From contig NW_011887302.1 of assembly GCF_000151315.2 (NCBI RefSeq), positions 248,001 to 312,000 on the forward strand: DNA of 64,000 nt, given 5' to 3'. The stretch comes from Capsaspora owczarzaki ATCC 30864 (Eukaryota; Opisthokonta; Filasterea). Shown here one piece after another: positions 52,398 through 63,760 of this stretch (the first letter of the stretch is position 1; every line of letters begins with the position of its first letter). Made by a program: the position numbers and the translations under genes. The notes under the pieces were generated by a model. That model was not told where the DNA came from and made no database searches. It saw nothing but the letters and a program-made list of their open reading frames with translations.

Positions 52398-53918
52398 TCA
52401 AAATACGCGTTTCAGCAACAACATAGGTTCAATCTTGGAGTCCGGTGTTTGCCGAATCGCCTGAATACTCCGTGAAAATCGTCGGTATCGCTTCTTGTAA
52501 TCACCCATCATCCTACAACAACAAGGGAAAAAACCGTTAGCAGGCGGCTCTGACTGGCAATAATCCAAGTTGCGCAGTAAAGTCATCGAGCTTACTTGTT
52601 TCTGGCGGCCTTCCAGCGCTGAGCATACTCGTCCATAATTTCCTTCTGAGAAATAGGGCGTTTGGCGGCAAGCTTTGCCTCAATTTTTTCGGGAGACAGG
52701 CGAGGAGTTTCGTCGTCGTTGTTGTTGGCTGGCGACGCATCGTTGGAAGCAGGGTCTGGCGGAGGAAAGCCAAGAGGCTCCATCTGATGCACAAGAAAAA
52801 GAAAAAGATGATGATGATGATGAAGAAGAAGGCGCAGCAATACCAAGCAAGGGCACGAAAAAGTACGATTTTAAGCAAGGACTCTCGGTTAGCAAGCCAA
52901 CAAGATTGTGGACAAACCGTGAGCTTGCTTACCCTTGGAATCGCGCCTAGCTGCTCATCGTCGTAGGTCGGATTGTTGCGGACCCAGGATCGAAGCAAGC
53001 TATACAGCGACGCATCTTCGGCGTTATCATAGGAATGCAAGTTGATCAGTCTGTTGGCAGCCTTGAGCGCGAACGTTCGTCCCACGGCTGGAGCGGAAGT
53101 ACAAAAAAAGCACGTAAGCACAGTATCCACGACAGTGAGATTCTCCCATGCAAGCGTCAAATCACTGCGTATCTCAGAATCTGAGATTCACACGAAACAA
53201 TCGCTTTCTCAAACATTACGAGGTTACCAGGTGAATAATTGCCATAACCCGGGGCAGGCCACGCTGCCACGACTTTGGAGTGACCAAGCTCCGATGCCAT
53301 TGACGGTATCTGGCCTGGTGCATCGATGCTATCCTCGTCGTCCTCGTCTTGTTCGTCATGGAGCGGGTCGTCCTGCTCGTCGTCATCCTCGCCATCCACC
53401 TCGCCATCATTCTTGTCATGGTCATCGTCCTGATGATGATGATGATGAGGATGAGGATGTTGCTGGGTTTGCTTGTCGGTGCTCGTTTGTGGATTGTGGA
53501 CTCGGAAGTCGAGCTGGCGCGTTGGCCGGGCGCGCACTTGGATGTCGGGAGTGCGTCGTAGCGAAGCCACGAGTTCAATGCTGGCGAGCTTGGCAGGCGT
53601 CGTCGTCGTTGTCGTCGTGGTGGTGGTGGCGGCGGCGGGGCTTGGCTTGGTCGCAGAGCTGGCTGCTGCGGGTGAGGAGCGCGGCGACCAGTTGTGCCAG
53701 TGCGACTCTGGCAGCTGATGCTGATGGTGGTGGTGGTGAGGCGGGTGAGAGCGCGGCTCTGGTTCGCGCTGGCGACCAGTGACGGTGATGGTGCGCGTCG
53801 ACTGCCGCACTTGGATGGCGGATGCAGCTTGTGATTGGGATTGAGATTGGGATTGGGATTGAGATTGGGATGAGTGCTGCCCAGCAGTCGAACGAGCACT
53901 CCTGCGAAGTCCACTCAT
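52398..53918 (-). CDS. LIN37: LIN37-like subunit of the MuvB/DREAM complex
   Basis: Four exons: 53228-53918, 52933-53087, 52596-52783 and 52398-52512; 382 residues, in phase. The first exon is low in complexity: SQ repeats, poly-Thr, poly-His, then an Asp/Glu-rich stretch. The family evidence lies in two segments. DASLYSLLRSWVRNNPTYDD matches the LIN37 motif xxLYPxCRAWMRNSP. The C-terminus IMDEYAQRWKAARNKM joined to KKRYRRFSRSIQAIRQ matches the QRWKxxRQRWKEAS...RYxxSMKILRE helix. LIN37 is part of MuvB, which represses cell-cycle genes with E2F/Rb-type proteins. The match is by eye and covers short motifs, so a profile search is decisive. Divergent from the TPR gene; convergent with eEF1B. Confidence 0.65.
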
Positions 53919-54358
53919 TGTGATTCAAGTAAACTCGGCAAGTGACTGAGAACTGAAAACCCGAAAGAGACTAAAAGACTAAAAGACTGAGACTGAGCAG
54001 CCAGATTTGGTCGTTTCGGTCGTTTCGTTTCGCTTTTGAATTTTACTTGCTGCGTTCGACTTTCCCCCGCTGATCATGCAAAGGAAGGCAAAAAAACTAG
54101 ACAGGTTGCCATGTCGTGATGCCGCCACACAGCGCAGAGGAATGGTGCAGCGAGAGGATGGTCAAACTGAAGCATAAAACAGCACTTCCCCGATACTGAG
54201 AGGGACTGAGATTGGAGATTCAGAGCCAGAGTCGAGCACAGATGTACTCTCAGTCAGAACGACCTTCCTTTTTTCCCCTTTTCCTTTTCCTTGTGTTTGT
54301 TTACGGTTTTCTCAGTAACTTGGATTGTTCTCAGTCTTTCTCATACGCTTTCCCCACA
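53919..54358. promoter_or_regulatory. Divergent promoter region, LIN37 and TPR protein
   Basis: 440 bases between two start codons facing away from each other. ACTGAGA/ACTAAAAGACT-type short repeats lie at 53941-53996. No defined element is recognised. Confidence 0.4.
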
Positions 54359-55819
54359 ATGTCGCACCACGGCCACTCGCACGACGGCGGACGCTGCTCG
54401 TCATCGCAGCACCATGGATCCGGAGCAGGACATGGCCACTCGCACGGCGGCGACTCTGAGCTGAGCCACCACGGCGGACACGGCCATTCGCACTCGTCTG
54501 GAGCCAGCAGCAGCCACGGCCACGGCCACAGCCACGACGGCGGCCACGACAGCCACGGCCACAGCCACGACAACCACGGCCACAGCCACGACGGCGGGCA
54601 TGGTCACAGCCACGACGGCGGCCATGGCCACTCGCACTCGGGGTCTGCGTCGGGCTCCTCCTCGGGCCACGGCCACTCTCACGAAGGCGGCGTTTGCCCG
54701 TCGTCCGTCCCAGTCTCGCCCGAGCAGCAAAAGTACATGAGCAAGCTGCAGGAGCTCGTCGAGGCGCAGCGGTTTGACGAACTGCCGCCAGTCATTGCGG
54801 AAGAGGCTGCGCGAACGATCAGCGAAGTTGGACGTAACAGCGATGCATACGTCAAGGTTAGGCTGTGAAAATCTTGTCTGAGAATTACTTACTCTGAGAC
54901 TTTTTGGGGTGGTTTGGTTTTTCAAGCGGGGGAAACCAACGAGGCCCAAACGCTGAATTGGCGATCGTACATACTGAATCGTCTTTACTCACCGCGCTGC
55001 TTTGTGTTGTTTGTGTGTTGTGTGCAAATGGCTTTGGTTTCTCTTTGGTAGTTCCTGCAACGCTCAGGCATGCTTTGCTTCCAGCTTGGATTGTACACCG
55101 TAAGAACACTCTGAGCTTTTGTCTCGAACGAACAAACAAGCATCATTCTAGAAATTTGTTCGCTCACCTCGTCATTCCGTCTCCCCCTCTCGCCACCTAT
55201 CACAGACAGCGGAAGGGTATGGCAAGGAGGCGTTGGAAATTCTGACGGCCATGTACGGCCCGGACGATCTGCACACGGCACTGGGTCGCCTCAACCTTGG
55301 CTTGTACAAGTGCCCGTTGGACAAGCACCAGGAGGCGGAGGCCCTGTACCTCTCTGCGCTCGTCACGCGCGTCAAGCTGCTTGGCAAAGAGCACCGTGTA
55401 AGTTTGACAGCTTTTTTGCAGTTTTTGTTTTTTTTTGGGGGGGTGTATTGAAGCAACACTCACTCACTTGCTTCTTCTCTCCTCCTCTTCTCTATCTCAC
55501 CTTCCTTTGTTTCCAGGACGTGGCGCAAGTCTATCACAACCTTGCTCTGCTGTATCGCAACACGGCACAGTGGAGCAAGGCGGGTCCTCAGTACGAACGC
55601 TCGCTCGAGATTTGGCACCGCCAGCGCGCCATCCAGGAGTGGATGATTACCCAGCGCGACTACATTGAAATGTTTGAGCTCCAGTCCAAGTGGACCGAGG
55701 CCCTGGAGCAAATGGACAAGCTGCTCAAGTTCACTGACGCCGCCGTGACCAAGTCGCACCCAATCTACGAAAAGTTTGCCAGCGATCGTGATGAGATTGT
55801 TGCCAAGATGTCCAAGTAA
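54359..55819 (+). CDS. TPR (kinesin-light-chain-like) protein with His-rich N-terminus
   Basis: Four exons: 54359-54856, 55052-55099, 55206-55397 and 55517-55819; 346 residues, in phase. Residues 1-115 are Gly/His/Ser/Asp-rich with about 12 HGHSHDGG-like units, similar to the metal-binding loops of ZIP/CDF transporters and HypB/SlyD proteins. A helical segment follows (SPEQQKYMSKLQELVEAQRF). Then TPR-like repeats appear: YGPDDLHTALGRLNLGLYKC, EAEALYLSALVTRVKLLG and DVAQVYHNLALLYRNTAQWS, the spacing of kinesin light chain-type TPRs. The C-terminus is helical. No membrane helix. The protein probably acts as a soluble scaffold; metal binding by the His-rich part is inferred only from composition. 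Confidence 0.7.
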
Positions 55820-56018
55820 CTCGGGATTTGAGCCCTATGCCTTCTTGCCTTTGTCGCCTTTGGTGTAGCTGCTGAACTGGGACCCTGAGGCTTGGTGAAA
55901 CTGGCATTTTGCTTTTGCTTTGCTTTCGAACTGAGTAACTTCTCACCACACATCATTTTCATTTTCAAAGCGAGCGCAGTCTTTTCAATCCAAGTTATTT
56001 TTTTTTTTTTTGAGCGAT

Positions 56019-57715
56019 ATGGATTCAGCGCTCGTGCAGCAGCAGTTGTCGGAGAGCGGCGCGCGCAGTCGTCACGACGCAGCACTCGTCGCCGTGCATT
56101 GCGCGCTGCTCTCTCAGGGCTTTGTCGTTGTCTCTTCTTCTGCTAATACTCCTGCTGCCAGAGCGTCCGGCGATGGCGATGGCGCTGACGCGAGCTCGAA
56201 CGTTGCCTCGTCGACCGCGTCATCAGCCTCGCTGAGCATCTCCGGCGCACTTCCTCCCAACTGGAACGCGAGCACTTCGTCCAATGCGACAGATGATGCA
56301 AACGCAGACATTTACGTCGTGCGCTACTGCTTTGGCGCACTCACAAACGCCGTCTTTGAGCTCAAAGCACTCGTCGTCGCGAGTCGGCTGCTCGTCCACA
56401 TTGTTGCTCCGGCTGGTAGGTCGATCTTGTATCAGCTTCATCATCATCCTTATTGTGAAGGATGGGATGGTGTAGTGAGGAATTTGCGTCGCTGTGAGAC
56501 CGTCGGAATTGGTCATTTTGGCGTTCTGAGCAGATTAGCATTGCAGACTCGCGAAATTGGGTTGCTTGCGAGCTAGAATCCCACTCACTATGGAGCTATA
56601 CAAGCAAGCTGTACTCTCACTATGGAACATTGTTGTTGTCTCCTGCTTGTTCGTTTGGCGGCAGATTCGAGCACCGTTTCAGATGAGATTGACGTTTCTG
56701 GATTGGACATTTCCACTGCTTCCACTTTGATGCCTGTCATCAAGCGAACGGTGGACAATGTTGCTCGTTCTCTCCGATGCAAGCACACACCTGCCACAGA
56801 GTAAGGCCGAACAAAAACAACGCAGATCTTTTGCTCGGAAACCTGGGCTTCATTTCTCACCTGTGTTTTTTGCCTTGGCAGTCCACCAGCGCCTTCCTCA
56901 TCAAATGCAGCTTCTACTGCAGCATCGCGATCTCCTTCCGCCAGTTCCAACCTATCAGATCCTTTGCGGATGCCAACAAGAGGCGGGTACGGCACGTTTG
57001 GTTGTTTGTATTGCTTTTCTTGATTCTCTTGATTCATTGATCGATTGGTGTAACTCTTGGTTTGCTCCTGTTGATTGAATGCCGATTGCGTTTCCCACTC
57101 AGGCCTGTTTATTCCCCTACGTACCGATTGCTCATACATTTTTGTGGCGCTCATGGTACCGCATGATGCTTTGTTTCGGAATTGCTCTTCGGATTGACTG
57201 CAGATATTACCCGTACGATCCTTTGTCTGTTGGAGAGGGCGATCGTCGGCCTGTTTATTCTCCTACGTACGGATTGCTCAAACAATTTGAATTTCACATT
57301 TTTGTGGCGCTCATGGTACCGCATGATGCTTTGTTTCGGAATTGCTCTTCGGATTGACTGCAGATATTACCCGTACGATCATGGATCCGTCCCATCCCAT
57401 CTTTGATCGCCGCTTCGGACAGCCCCCTCCAGGCGTGCGCCCCGCGCCAGGGTTTCTCCCTCCCGGTGCCGTGCCACCTGGAGCTCGTTTTGATCCAATT
57501 GTAGGGCCTGTTGGACCTGGCAACGGCTGGCCAGGTGGCGTGCGACCGAGCGGTTACCGCCCGGCGCAACGCGGACCTCGCTCCGAGTAAGTGGTTTGGT
57601 TGTTCTGCTCTCTCTTCTCCTCACCTTCCCGTGCTCATGCTCGACTTTATCTTGTTTGCCCAGTCCCGATCCAGACCACCTTCCTCCTCCAGGATACGGG
57701 GACATGTTCATGTAA
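56019..57715 (+). CDS. PSMF1: Proteasome inhibitor PI31 subunit (PSMF1-like)
   Basis: Proposed exons: 56019-56415, 56665-56800, 56882-56986, 57103-57120, 57204-57266, 57364-57586 and 57664-57715. The N-terminus has the PI31 pattern (DAALVAVHCALLSQGFVVV, LPPNWN, DIYVVRYCF, LLVHIVAP). The C-terminus is Pro/Gly-rich with SDPLRMPTRGG, GARFDPIVGPVGPG and a final PDPDHLPPPGYGDMFM, matching the PI31 HbYX-like proteasome-binding end. PI31 binds the 20S proteasome and regulates its activity. An exon-intron segment is tandemly duplicated at 57103-57380. With these exons the total is one base over frame: the YYPYD frame from 57364 does not agree with the HPIFDRR...DMFM frame, so there is a one-base discrepancy near 57380 or an unrecognised splice site. 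Confidence 0.8.
57103..57380 (+). repeat. Tandem duplication of an exon-intron unit in PSMF1
   Basis: The segment 57103-57220 (GCCTGTTTATT...CCGTACGATC) recurs at 57249-57380. The copies share at least 80 identical bases, including GTGGCGCTCATGGTACCGCA and the acceptor GACTGCAG. The second copy has a 14-base insertion in the intron. Confidence 0.9.
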
Positions 57716-57885
57716 AGACTAAAAGGCCAGCATTTTACGGACTCGCCCTCTCCAAAAGAGATGTTTTGATGGTCATGGCTACAATAATTTTCGTCGTGGT
57801 GTCACGAATGATCGCTATTGCATTGAAAAATAATCAAATTAAAATTGGTGCAACCCAACTTGTCTGCATGAGCCGGCAAATTCAG

Positions 57886-58533
57886 TCAAGAGATGATGCA
57901 CTTGCCAGGCGTCTTGCTTCGTCGCTTATACTTTTGGAGGAACAAGAGTTGCTTGTTGTTGATGGCGCCCTTCCGCTTGGAGCGAACAAGCTCGATCGCG
58001 TCCTCGGCCTCGTAGCCTGCTTCAATGAGGGCGATCGCGACAAGCACCGGTGCTCTAATGCAAGGCAACCCGAAAAGCAGAGTTGGAAAAGAGGAGATGG
58101 TGAGAATTTGCAGTTCAAATGTTTGGAAAAATAAAAGAAGAAGGGGCACATCCAAAACAAAAAACACAAAAGTCGGCACTCACCGCCCAAGGCCCGCAAC
58201 GCAGTGCACGGCAATACAAGGATGCTTGCCCTCCTTCTGGACGGCAGGAGACATGCGCTGGTTGACCAGGTTCAGCCAATTGTCGGTGACTGTGCTCGGC
58301 GGGGCTTCACCGTCGACAAACGGCCAGTCGTGGACGGTAATGTCGTTGCGGGTGAGCGGCTCCGTGTTGTAGGTGGGATCGCACACGCGCACAACATCCG
58401 AAACCTCGTGCTTTTTCAGCTCGGTAATATAGGCGGGCAGGTTGGAGTCGCTGGGAGCGTCCATGATGAGGAAGCGCATGTGCGCAAACTCAATGTAGCT
58501 CGGCGGGTTGGGGATTTTCGCTTCCTTGACCAT
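57886..58533 (-). CDS. PTP4A1: PRL-type (PTP4A) prenylated protein tyrosine phosphatase
   Basis: Two exons, 58184-58533 and 57886-58054; 172 residues, in phase (human PRLs 167-173). Motifs: SYIEFAHMRFLI, VSDVVRVCDPTYNT, DWPFVDG (the WPFDD-type acid loop), HCVAGLGRAPVLVAIALIEA (CX5R P-loop with the PRL-specific Ala after Arg) and GAINNKQLLFLQKYK. The C-terminus is CIIS, a CaaX box suited to farnesylation, preceded by KRRSK basic residues as in animal PRLs. PRLs act at membranes and bind CNNM magnesium transporters. Numbering within the PTP4A family is nominal. The start is the first ATG (58533); 5' noncoding exons may lie upstream. Confidence 0.92.
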
Positions 58534-58584
58534 GGTGGAAACGTCGGGTATAGGGTAGGATTTGGTAGGTAAAATGAAAAAAAA

Positions 58585-58687
58585 AAAGGGTAAACGAGAA
58601 GAGAGCAGTCTAACGTGAAAAAAAAAAAGAGAGAAAAGGGTAAACGAGAAGAGAGCAGTCTAACGTGAAAAAAAAAAGAGAGAAAAG
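58585..58687. repeat. 50-base tandem duplication
   Basis: GGGTAAACGAGAAGAGAGCA plus TCTAACGTG and an A-run occurs twice with a 50-base period, starting at 58588 and 58638. Confidence 0.9.
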
Positions 58688-59938
58688 TGATTCACCAAGT
58701 CAAATCGACAATGGGGGAATCAAAAGAATGGGGAAGAAGAGAAAAAACAGTTAACAGGAAACAAAAGAAACAAAAGAATGAATGAAAGGGAAAGAAGGAA
58801 GAGATTGAGAATGAAAAGGAAAATCGAAGGTTTAAAAAAAAAAACACCGAGGCTAGAAAAGGATTCGAGTTACCCGTTCTCGCGTGTCGCGGAAATATAG
58901 AAGAGGGCCAACTCACACGAGTTGCGTGGGGTCATTCACAGCCGGGTAGGAAGCAGGCAGCGCCTTTTGTTGGAAGGGGGGAAAGTCCGAAAACAATCAA
59001 GAATCACGACGCAGACCGTTCGAACAATAGAGATGGAAAGAAAACAACAACAACAACAGCCACAAGAGAAAAAGGGAGCTTTTGTGTATGTGTGTGTGTG
59101 TGTGTGTTTTCTGTTCTGATGGTCTTGCTTTCTTGAAGGAAGGTGGCTAAGACGCAAGCAATTGGAGAATTGGAACGAGAATGCGAACTCGACCAAAAGA
59201 GCAAAACGCAAAATCTGTCAAAATAGGCCAAAAAACCAATAGCAAACCAAAGTGAGTTAACTAGCAAATGCGTGACCAAAGGCAAGCGAAGAGAGCAGGA
59301 GGACAACACGAAAACTCAGAAAGTGAGCGTTCGCTTCTCAACAGCCGAATGTTGGGTGCTCAACAACAACATCCATGATCAGAGAGAGAAGATAAAGGAG
59401 GGGTGACAGTATTTCACCAATCCAACCATTTTCAATCATACTCAGACGTTGAGTACTGAAAAACGACCAAAACACCAAAAAATCAACCAAAACAAAAACA
59501 TTGAACAAAGTCTCCACAACAACCCTCTATTTTCGCAACCGAGACGAGCAGAGGCCTCGCTCTCTCTCTCTCCGTTCCTCTCCTGTCCTCTCCTTTCCCC
59601 TCTCTTGACCTTCTTCCGCTCGACACACCCTTCCTCCGCCCATCTCTCACCACCTCCCCTTCCCCCCCCCGCTGTTCAGGCGTTGTTTGTGGCTGTGGCT
59701 TGTGAATGTCCTTTTTTTTTTTTTGATATTTTTTTTTTTCCCAACCGGTTTTTGTTCCTGGTTTCACGTCGCTCGTTCACCTCGCCGTTTGCTGTTGATT
59801 CGCAGCTGCAGTGCCGTGCTTCAGTCCCACTTACACGCACTAAAGCATCACACAAGCATCACAGTAGAACCACGCTTCACACTGCAGCAAAACGCAAACT
59901 GCAAGGGCAGAAAACAGCACCGATGCCAAAACGGAATC

Positions 59939-59963
59939 AAAAAAAAAAAAAAAAAAAAAAAAA
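59939..59963. repeat. Poly-A tract
   Basis: About 25 A in intergenic DNA. Confidence 0.9.
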
Positions 59964-60932
59964 GGCTTTTTTTCGTTCTATTATTATGATGTTTGGTCTT
60001 TCTCTCTGCTTCCGAATCCCGACAACGACGATGGTGATGATGACTGATGATGATGATGGCAAAATGCACACTTGGATACCATCCCATTCTCCATTCCGGG
60101 GATGGTCAGGAGCGCAAAGGCAATCAACGAGGGGACGAAAACGCGCTGATGGGTCCTCGTGTGTGTGTGTCGGCCATTGGGATTCTTCTGTTCTCCTCTG
60201 ACTGACTGTCTCCCGCTCCACAAGAGACCTCTCGTCTTGCTTGCATTGCTGCCAGAGAAGAGAGCGCGGTTGTGTCGCAGTTCGCAGCGAGGATGAGAAG
60301 GGGGCACCAAGCAACAGCACGGCGAGGTCCACGTTGAACAGCCTGTTTCCCCCACTTCCCTTCGCTCGCTTCCCCGTGCCTCCCAGTTCCGACGTGCCCC
60401 GTCTCTTCAGTTTGCTTCCGAAGCCACATGGAGTGCCATTGACACTGCTCGTAGTTGGTGGGTCTCAGAGGCAGTGCGACCAAAAAGCAATGAGGCAAGA
60501 GAGAAGAAACTTACAAAAAAAAAAAAAAACAGAGAGAGAAAAAAAAAAAAAGAGTGAAGCAATGCACCCTCATCGAAATGGATTGAGACATTGATGTAGA
60601 TGATGTAGATGATGTAGATGATGCACAAACAAAGTATCATTACAAGAGAAATTTGGGGTGATTTGACTGGCAGGGGGGGGGGAAAAGAAAGAACGAGTCG
60701 TTTTTTTGACAGCTCCAAACTTTCAGCTGTTTCCAATCAGTACCAAAGTACCATCCAAAGCACAGACCCCACCCAATCTGCAATCTGATGAGACGAACAA
60801 CAAAAATCCCCACATCATCACCCGTCCTAATCCAATCCACTGCTCACTCTTCGTCCTTGCTGTTGCACTCGTCACCAATCCACCGTTTCCCCCTCTCTTC
60901 GTCCGTTGCGTCTCCACTTGTCATCCACGCAA

Positions 60933-61971
60933 ATGTACGCACTATTATCTGGGCTTGTCAAGTACATGCTCCAGAAGGACGAGTACTACGTGCTCATCCT
61001 GGGGCTCGACAACGCAGGCAAAACAGTAAGCGGACGACGTTGTGAGACGCTCCTTCCCCCACCCCCACCCCGGCACACGTCCCATTTGACTGGAATAGGA
61101 TGCTTGGAGCATCTTGGATTGAATGACGCGAGGAACTGTGCTCAGCGAGTGAGTCGGTCAGAGTGAGCGCAGAACGAAAAGGCTCAATGCTTTTGTGCTG
61201 CGGACGTGGTCATTGCTACGTTGTGTGACAGACGCTGCTCGAGCGGACAAAGCAATTGTACAATCCTGGATACGCAGGCATCCCCATGAACAAGATTACA
61301 ACCACTGTTGGTCTCAATGGTAAAAAGCAAAACAAGCGAAAAGCGAGAAAACGAACGTGCAGATTCGTCTCACTCTCACCCACTGCCAAAATGAATGTCA
61401 ACCCGCAAACAAAAAAACAAGTCGCCAAGGTGGATATAGCAGACAAGAATCGAATCATCTTCTGGGACCTGGGAGGACAAACGTCACTGCAGTCGTTGTG
61501 GAACAAGTACTACGAAGAGGCTCACGGCGTCGTTTATGTTGTGGATTCAAGTGATCCCGATCGGATACGGCAATCACAGGAGGCTTTTGGTATGTGTCGC
61601 CAGCCTGGTTTTGAACTAGCGATACGAAAAAAGCGGTCCGACAGGGGGAGAAGACATCTGCATTTGTACTCTCTCTCTAACTTGCCTCCCGTGTGTGACT
61701 CGCCACAGATCAACTCGTGGGCGACTCCAATCTGGAAAACGTGCCCATTCTAGTGCTCGCAAACAAGCAGGATAGAGACGGGTGTCTGAGTGTAGTGCAG
61801 GTGAAGGAAGTGTTCAACCAGAGCGCTCGCCGAATTGGTCCTCGTGCGTGCAAGGTCGAGCCCGTTTCTGCCGTTACTGGCGAGGGAATACGACCGGCCA
61901 TGGAGTGGCTTGCTCAGACACTAGTGCGCAATTCCAAGCACCGCCCACCAAAGCGACGCGACATTTCTTGA
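60933..61971 (+). CDS. ARFRP1: ADP-ribosylation factor-related protein 1 (Golgi small GTPase)
   Basis: Four exons: 60933-61025, 61232-61319, 61422-61589 and 61709-61971; 203 residues, in phase (human 201). The N-terminus MYALLSGLVKYMLQKDEYYV is nearly the ARFRP1 signature (MYTLLSGLYKYMFQKDEY), with the Met-Tyr start used for N-terminal acetylation and Sys1-dependent Golgi targeting in Arl3/ARFRP1. GTPase motifs: GLDNAGKT (G1), KITTTVGLN (switch 1), WDLGGQTSLQSLW (G3), LANKQD (G4) and SAVTGEG (G5). The C-terminus RPPKRRDIS matches RPPRQRDIT. It controls trans-Golgi recruitment of Arl1 and golgins. Divergent from the PRL gene across a 2.4 kb spacer. Confidence 0.95.
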
Positions 61972-62141
61972 TTCTCCTCTTTGTTGCCTCTTGAATGTTG
62001 TTTCCAATCCATTGTGTTCTTCATGCTCGTTTTGCGCTTTTCATTTCTCTGTTCATCCTTGTTGATTCCAATGTATTGCCATGACTGGATCTATGAATGG
62101 ACTGATGCCAGTCCTCTCTCTCTGCGAATCCGACTGCGAAG

Positions 62142-63691
62142 ATGATGACGGGGCGTCCAACCCCATCCACCACCGCCAGCATTCGCAGATGTTGCCTCTT
62201 GTTACTCATACCAGCAACTCTGCTCAGTCTTGCATCGCTGACTGCCGCCAAGCCGTGTTCGCATGACGGATCGCGCCTCGCTCGCGCTTCCCTAGAACGA
62301 GTTACGTTTCCATTCCATTCCCCCCCCCCGCCTCGGCTTGCTCCAAAATCAACATTGCAGAGAACGTTCTTATGACTCACTTTGATACCTCCCCCCCCTG
62401 TCTCGCTGAAAATTTCAGCTTGTTGGCAGCAGGACTGACTTGTTCGACTGGCCGCCAAGCTGCCCGCTGCACCCTCTGCGCGATGTGCACTTTGTCTCGC
62501 AGCACAAACGTCGCATGACGTCCTTCTCAAAGCATCAATGCCTGGTTTGCGGCAAGGGCTTTGACACTGCCGAGCACCTGGACGACCACTTTGACCATCG
62601 CCACCGCGACCTCGAAATTCAGGTGAAGCTGCCAAACAGTCGATTCTGAGCAAAATGCAAACAAATTGAGCAAAAAAGCTACAAAGGAGCTCGTCTGAGC
62701 TGTCCAAAACCAAGAGAAGATGATGGGGCGGAACAGCTGGAAAATGTTCCAACTATCGGAATTGGGAACTTTTGGGCGTTGTCGTTGCGTCGCAATAACG
62801 CTCACGCAATTGGTTGTGTGAATGGATTCGACAAACTAGTCACAACCAGTATGCCTGGCGGATTTCTGCGACGTGCTCGGTTGCTACACACAGTCCATTG
62901 GCCAGAAACCAGATTGCAGCAACTCGAGCATCCACCATCTCCACTTTAAGTGCGGATCGCTCTTCCGGAGCTGTCTATCCTCTGAGCTTTCTGGATCTGC
63001 ATTGAGTATGTTTTGCAAGCGCTTTTTTGGGTCTTGTATTTGCGGCCAGCAGAGCGAGGCAGACAACTCTGGTTTCTGATCTGATCGTGTTGTTTGTTGC
63101 TTCACCCCAACAGCAAATCAAGTCAATGCGTACTGCCAACATCTAGACTGCACACCAGCTGCACTCGACCAACAAGGTGCCGGAGACTTTGTGCTTCCGA
63201 AAAGCGCCGCGCCACCAAAGTCACCGACTCTCTCCCGGCGAAGAGACCTTTCCCGGATGCAACTCATAGTTGGCATTGCAACAGTTGTTCTCATCGTGGC
63301 CATTGCCGTGGTCAAGTTCATTGAGCGTCGAAGGTATGGGGTCAGCAGAGTTGCTAAGGGTTTTTGTTGAATGGTTTGACTTACCTCGTTGCCTTGAACA
63401 AAACACAAATGCAGAGGTCGCGCAAATCCGCAGTGGGACAGTACAGGCACCTTTGCAAGTGCACGCGAGCAGGCGAAAGGGCTGACAACGGGCACACGTG
63501 CGAGACTTGGCAATTCCAGCTCATTCGCATCGAGCTCGTCTCGATTGGGCGACGCCCCAGCAGCCAAGCCTTCGACCGCCTTTTCCGATACGGTCGGCTG
63601 GTTGCGACAGCGACAAAGCCAAGGCCAGCACCAGTCACAACAATCTGCTGTTGTGTCATCCAGTCGAGAGCCTTCCGATCCAGGCATCTAG
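62142..63691 (+). CDS. Secreted/membrane C2H2-like cysteine-rich single-pass protein
   Basis: Five exons: 62142-62300, 62419-62622, 62840-63005, 63114-63333 and 63415-63691; 341 residues, all in phase. The parts: signal peptide (CCLLLLIPATLLSLASLTAA, about residues 15-36), then DLFDWPPSCPLHPLRDVHFV, a classical C2H2 finger-like motif (CLVCGKGFDTAEHLDDHFDH plus RH), and a Cys-rich segment (SQPVCLADFCDVLGCYTQ, FKCGSLFRSCL, NAYCQHLDC). A membrane helix (LIVGIATVVLIVAIAVVKFI) is followed by RRR and a Ser/Gln-rich cytosolic tail of about 95 residues. A C2H2 motif in the secretory lumen is unusual; I do not know a function. Proteins with a lumenal C2H2 followed by CLADxCD exist in other eukaryotes, but I cannot name the family. 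Confidence 0.65.
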
Positions 63692-63723
63692 CCCTGGTTC
63701 TGAATTCTTGTTTGATGTTCACC

Positions 63724-63729
63724 AAAAAA

Positions 63730-63760
<31 letters not shown>
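63724..63760. repeat. Poly-A tract
   Basis: A runs of 25 and 10, interrupted by a G, just 3' of the secreted C2H2-like gene. Confidence 0.9.

Larger units (their letters stand above)
58534..60932. other. Long intergenic region, simple repeats, no gene seen
   Basis: 2.4 kb between the divergent PRL and ARFRP1 genes. It holds a 50-base tandem repeat (58585-58687), GT repeat (59080-59107), poly-T (59710-59740), poly-A (59939-59963) and GATGTA repeats (60590-60622). One plus-strand open frame (59449-60201) is mostly translated low-complexity sequence. Upstream noncoding exons of either gene are possible, but I cannot support a coding exon. Confidence 0.5.

Noticed and set aside
59449-60201. 250-codon plus frame upstream of ARFRP1
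   Set aside because: Mostly translated poly-T, CTCT and poly-A sequence with no domain and no homologue I recognise.
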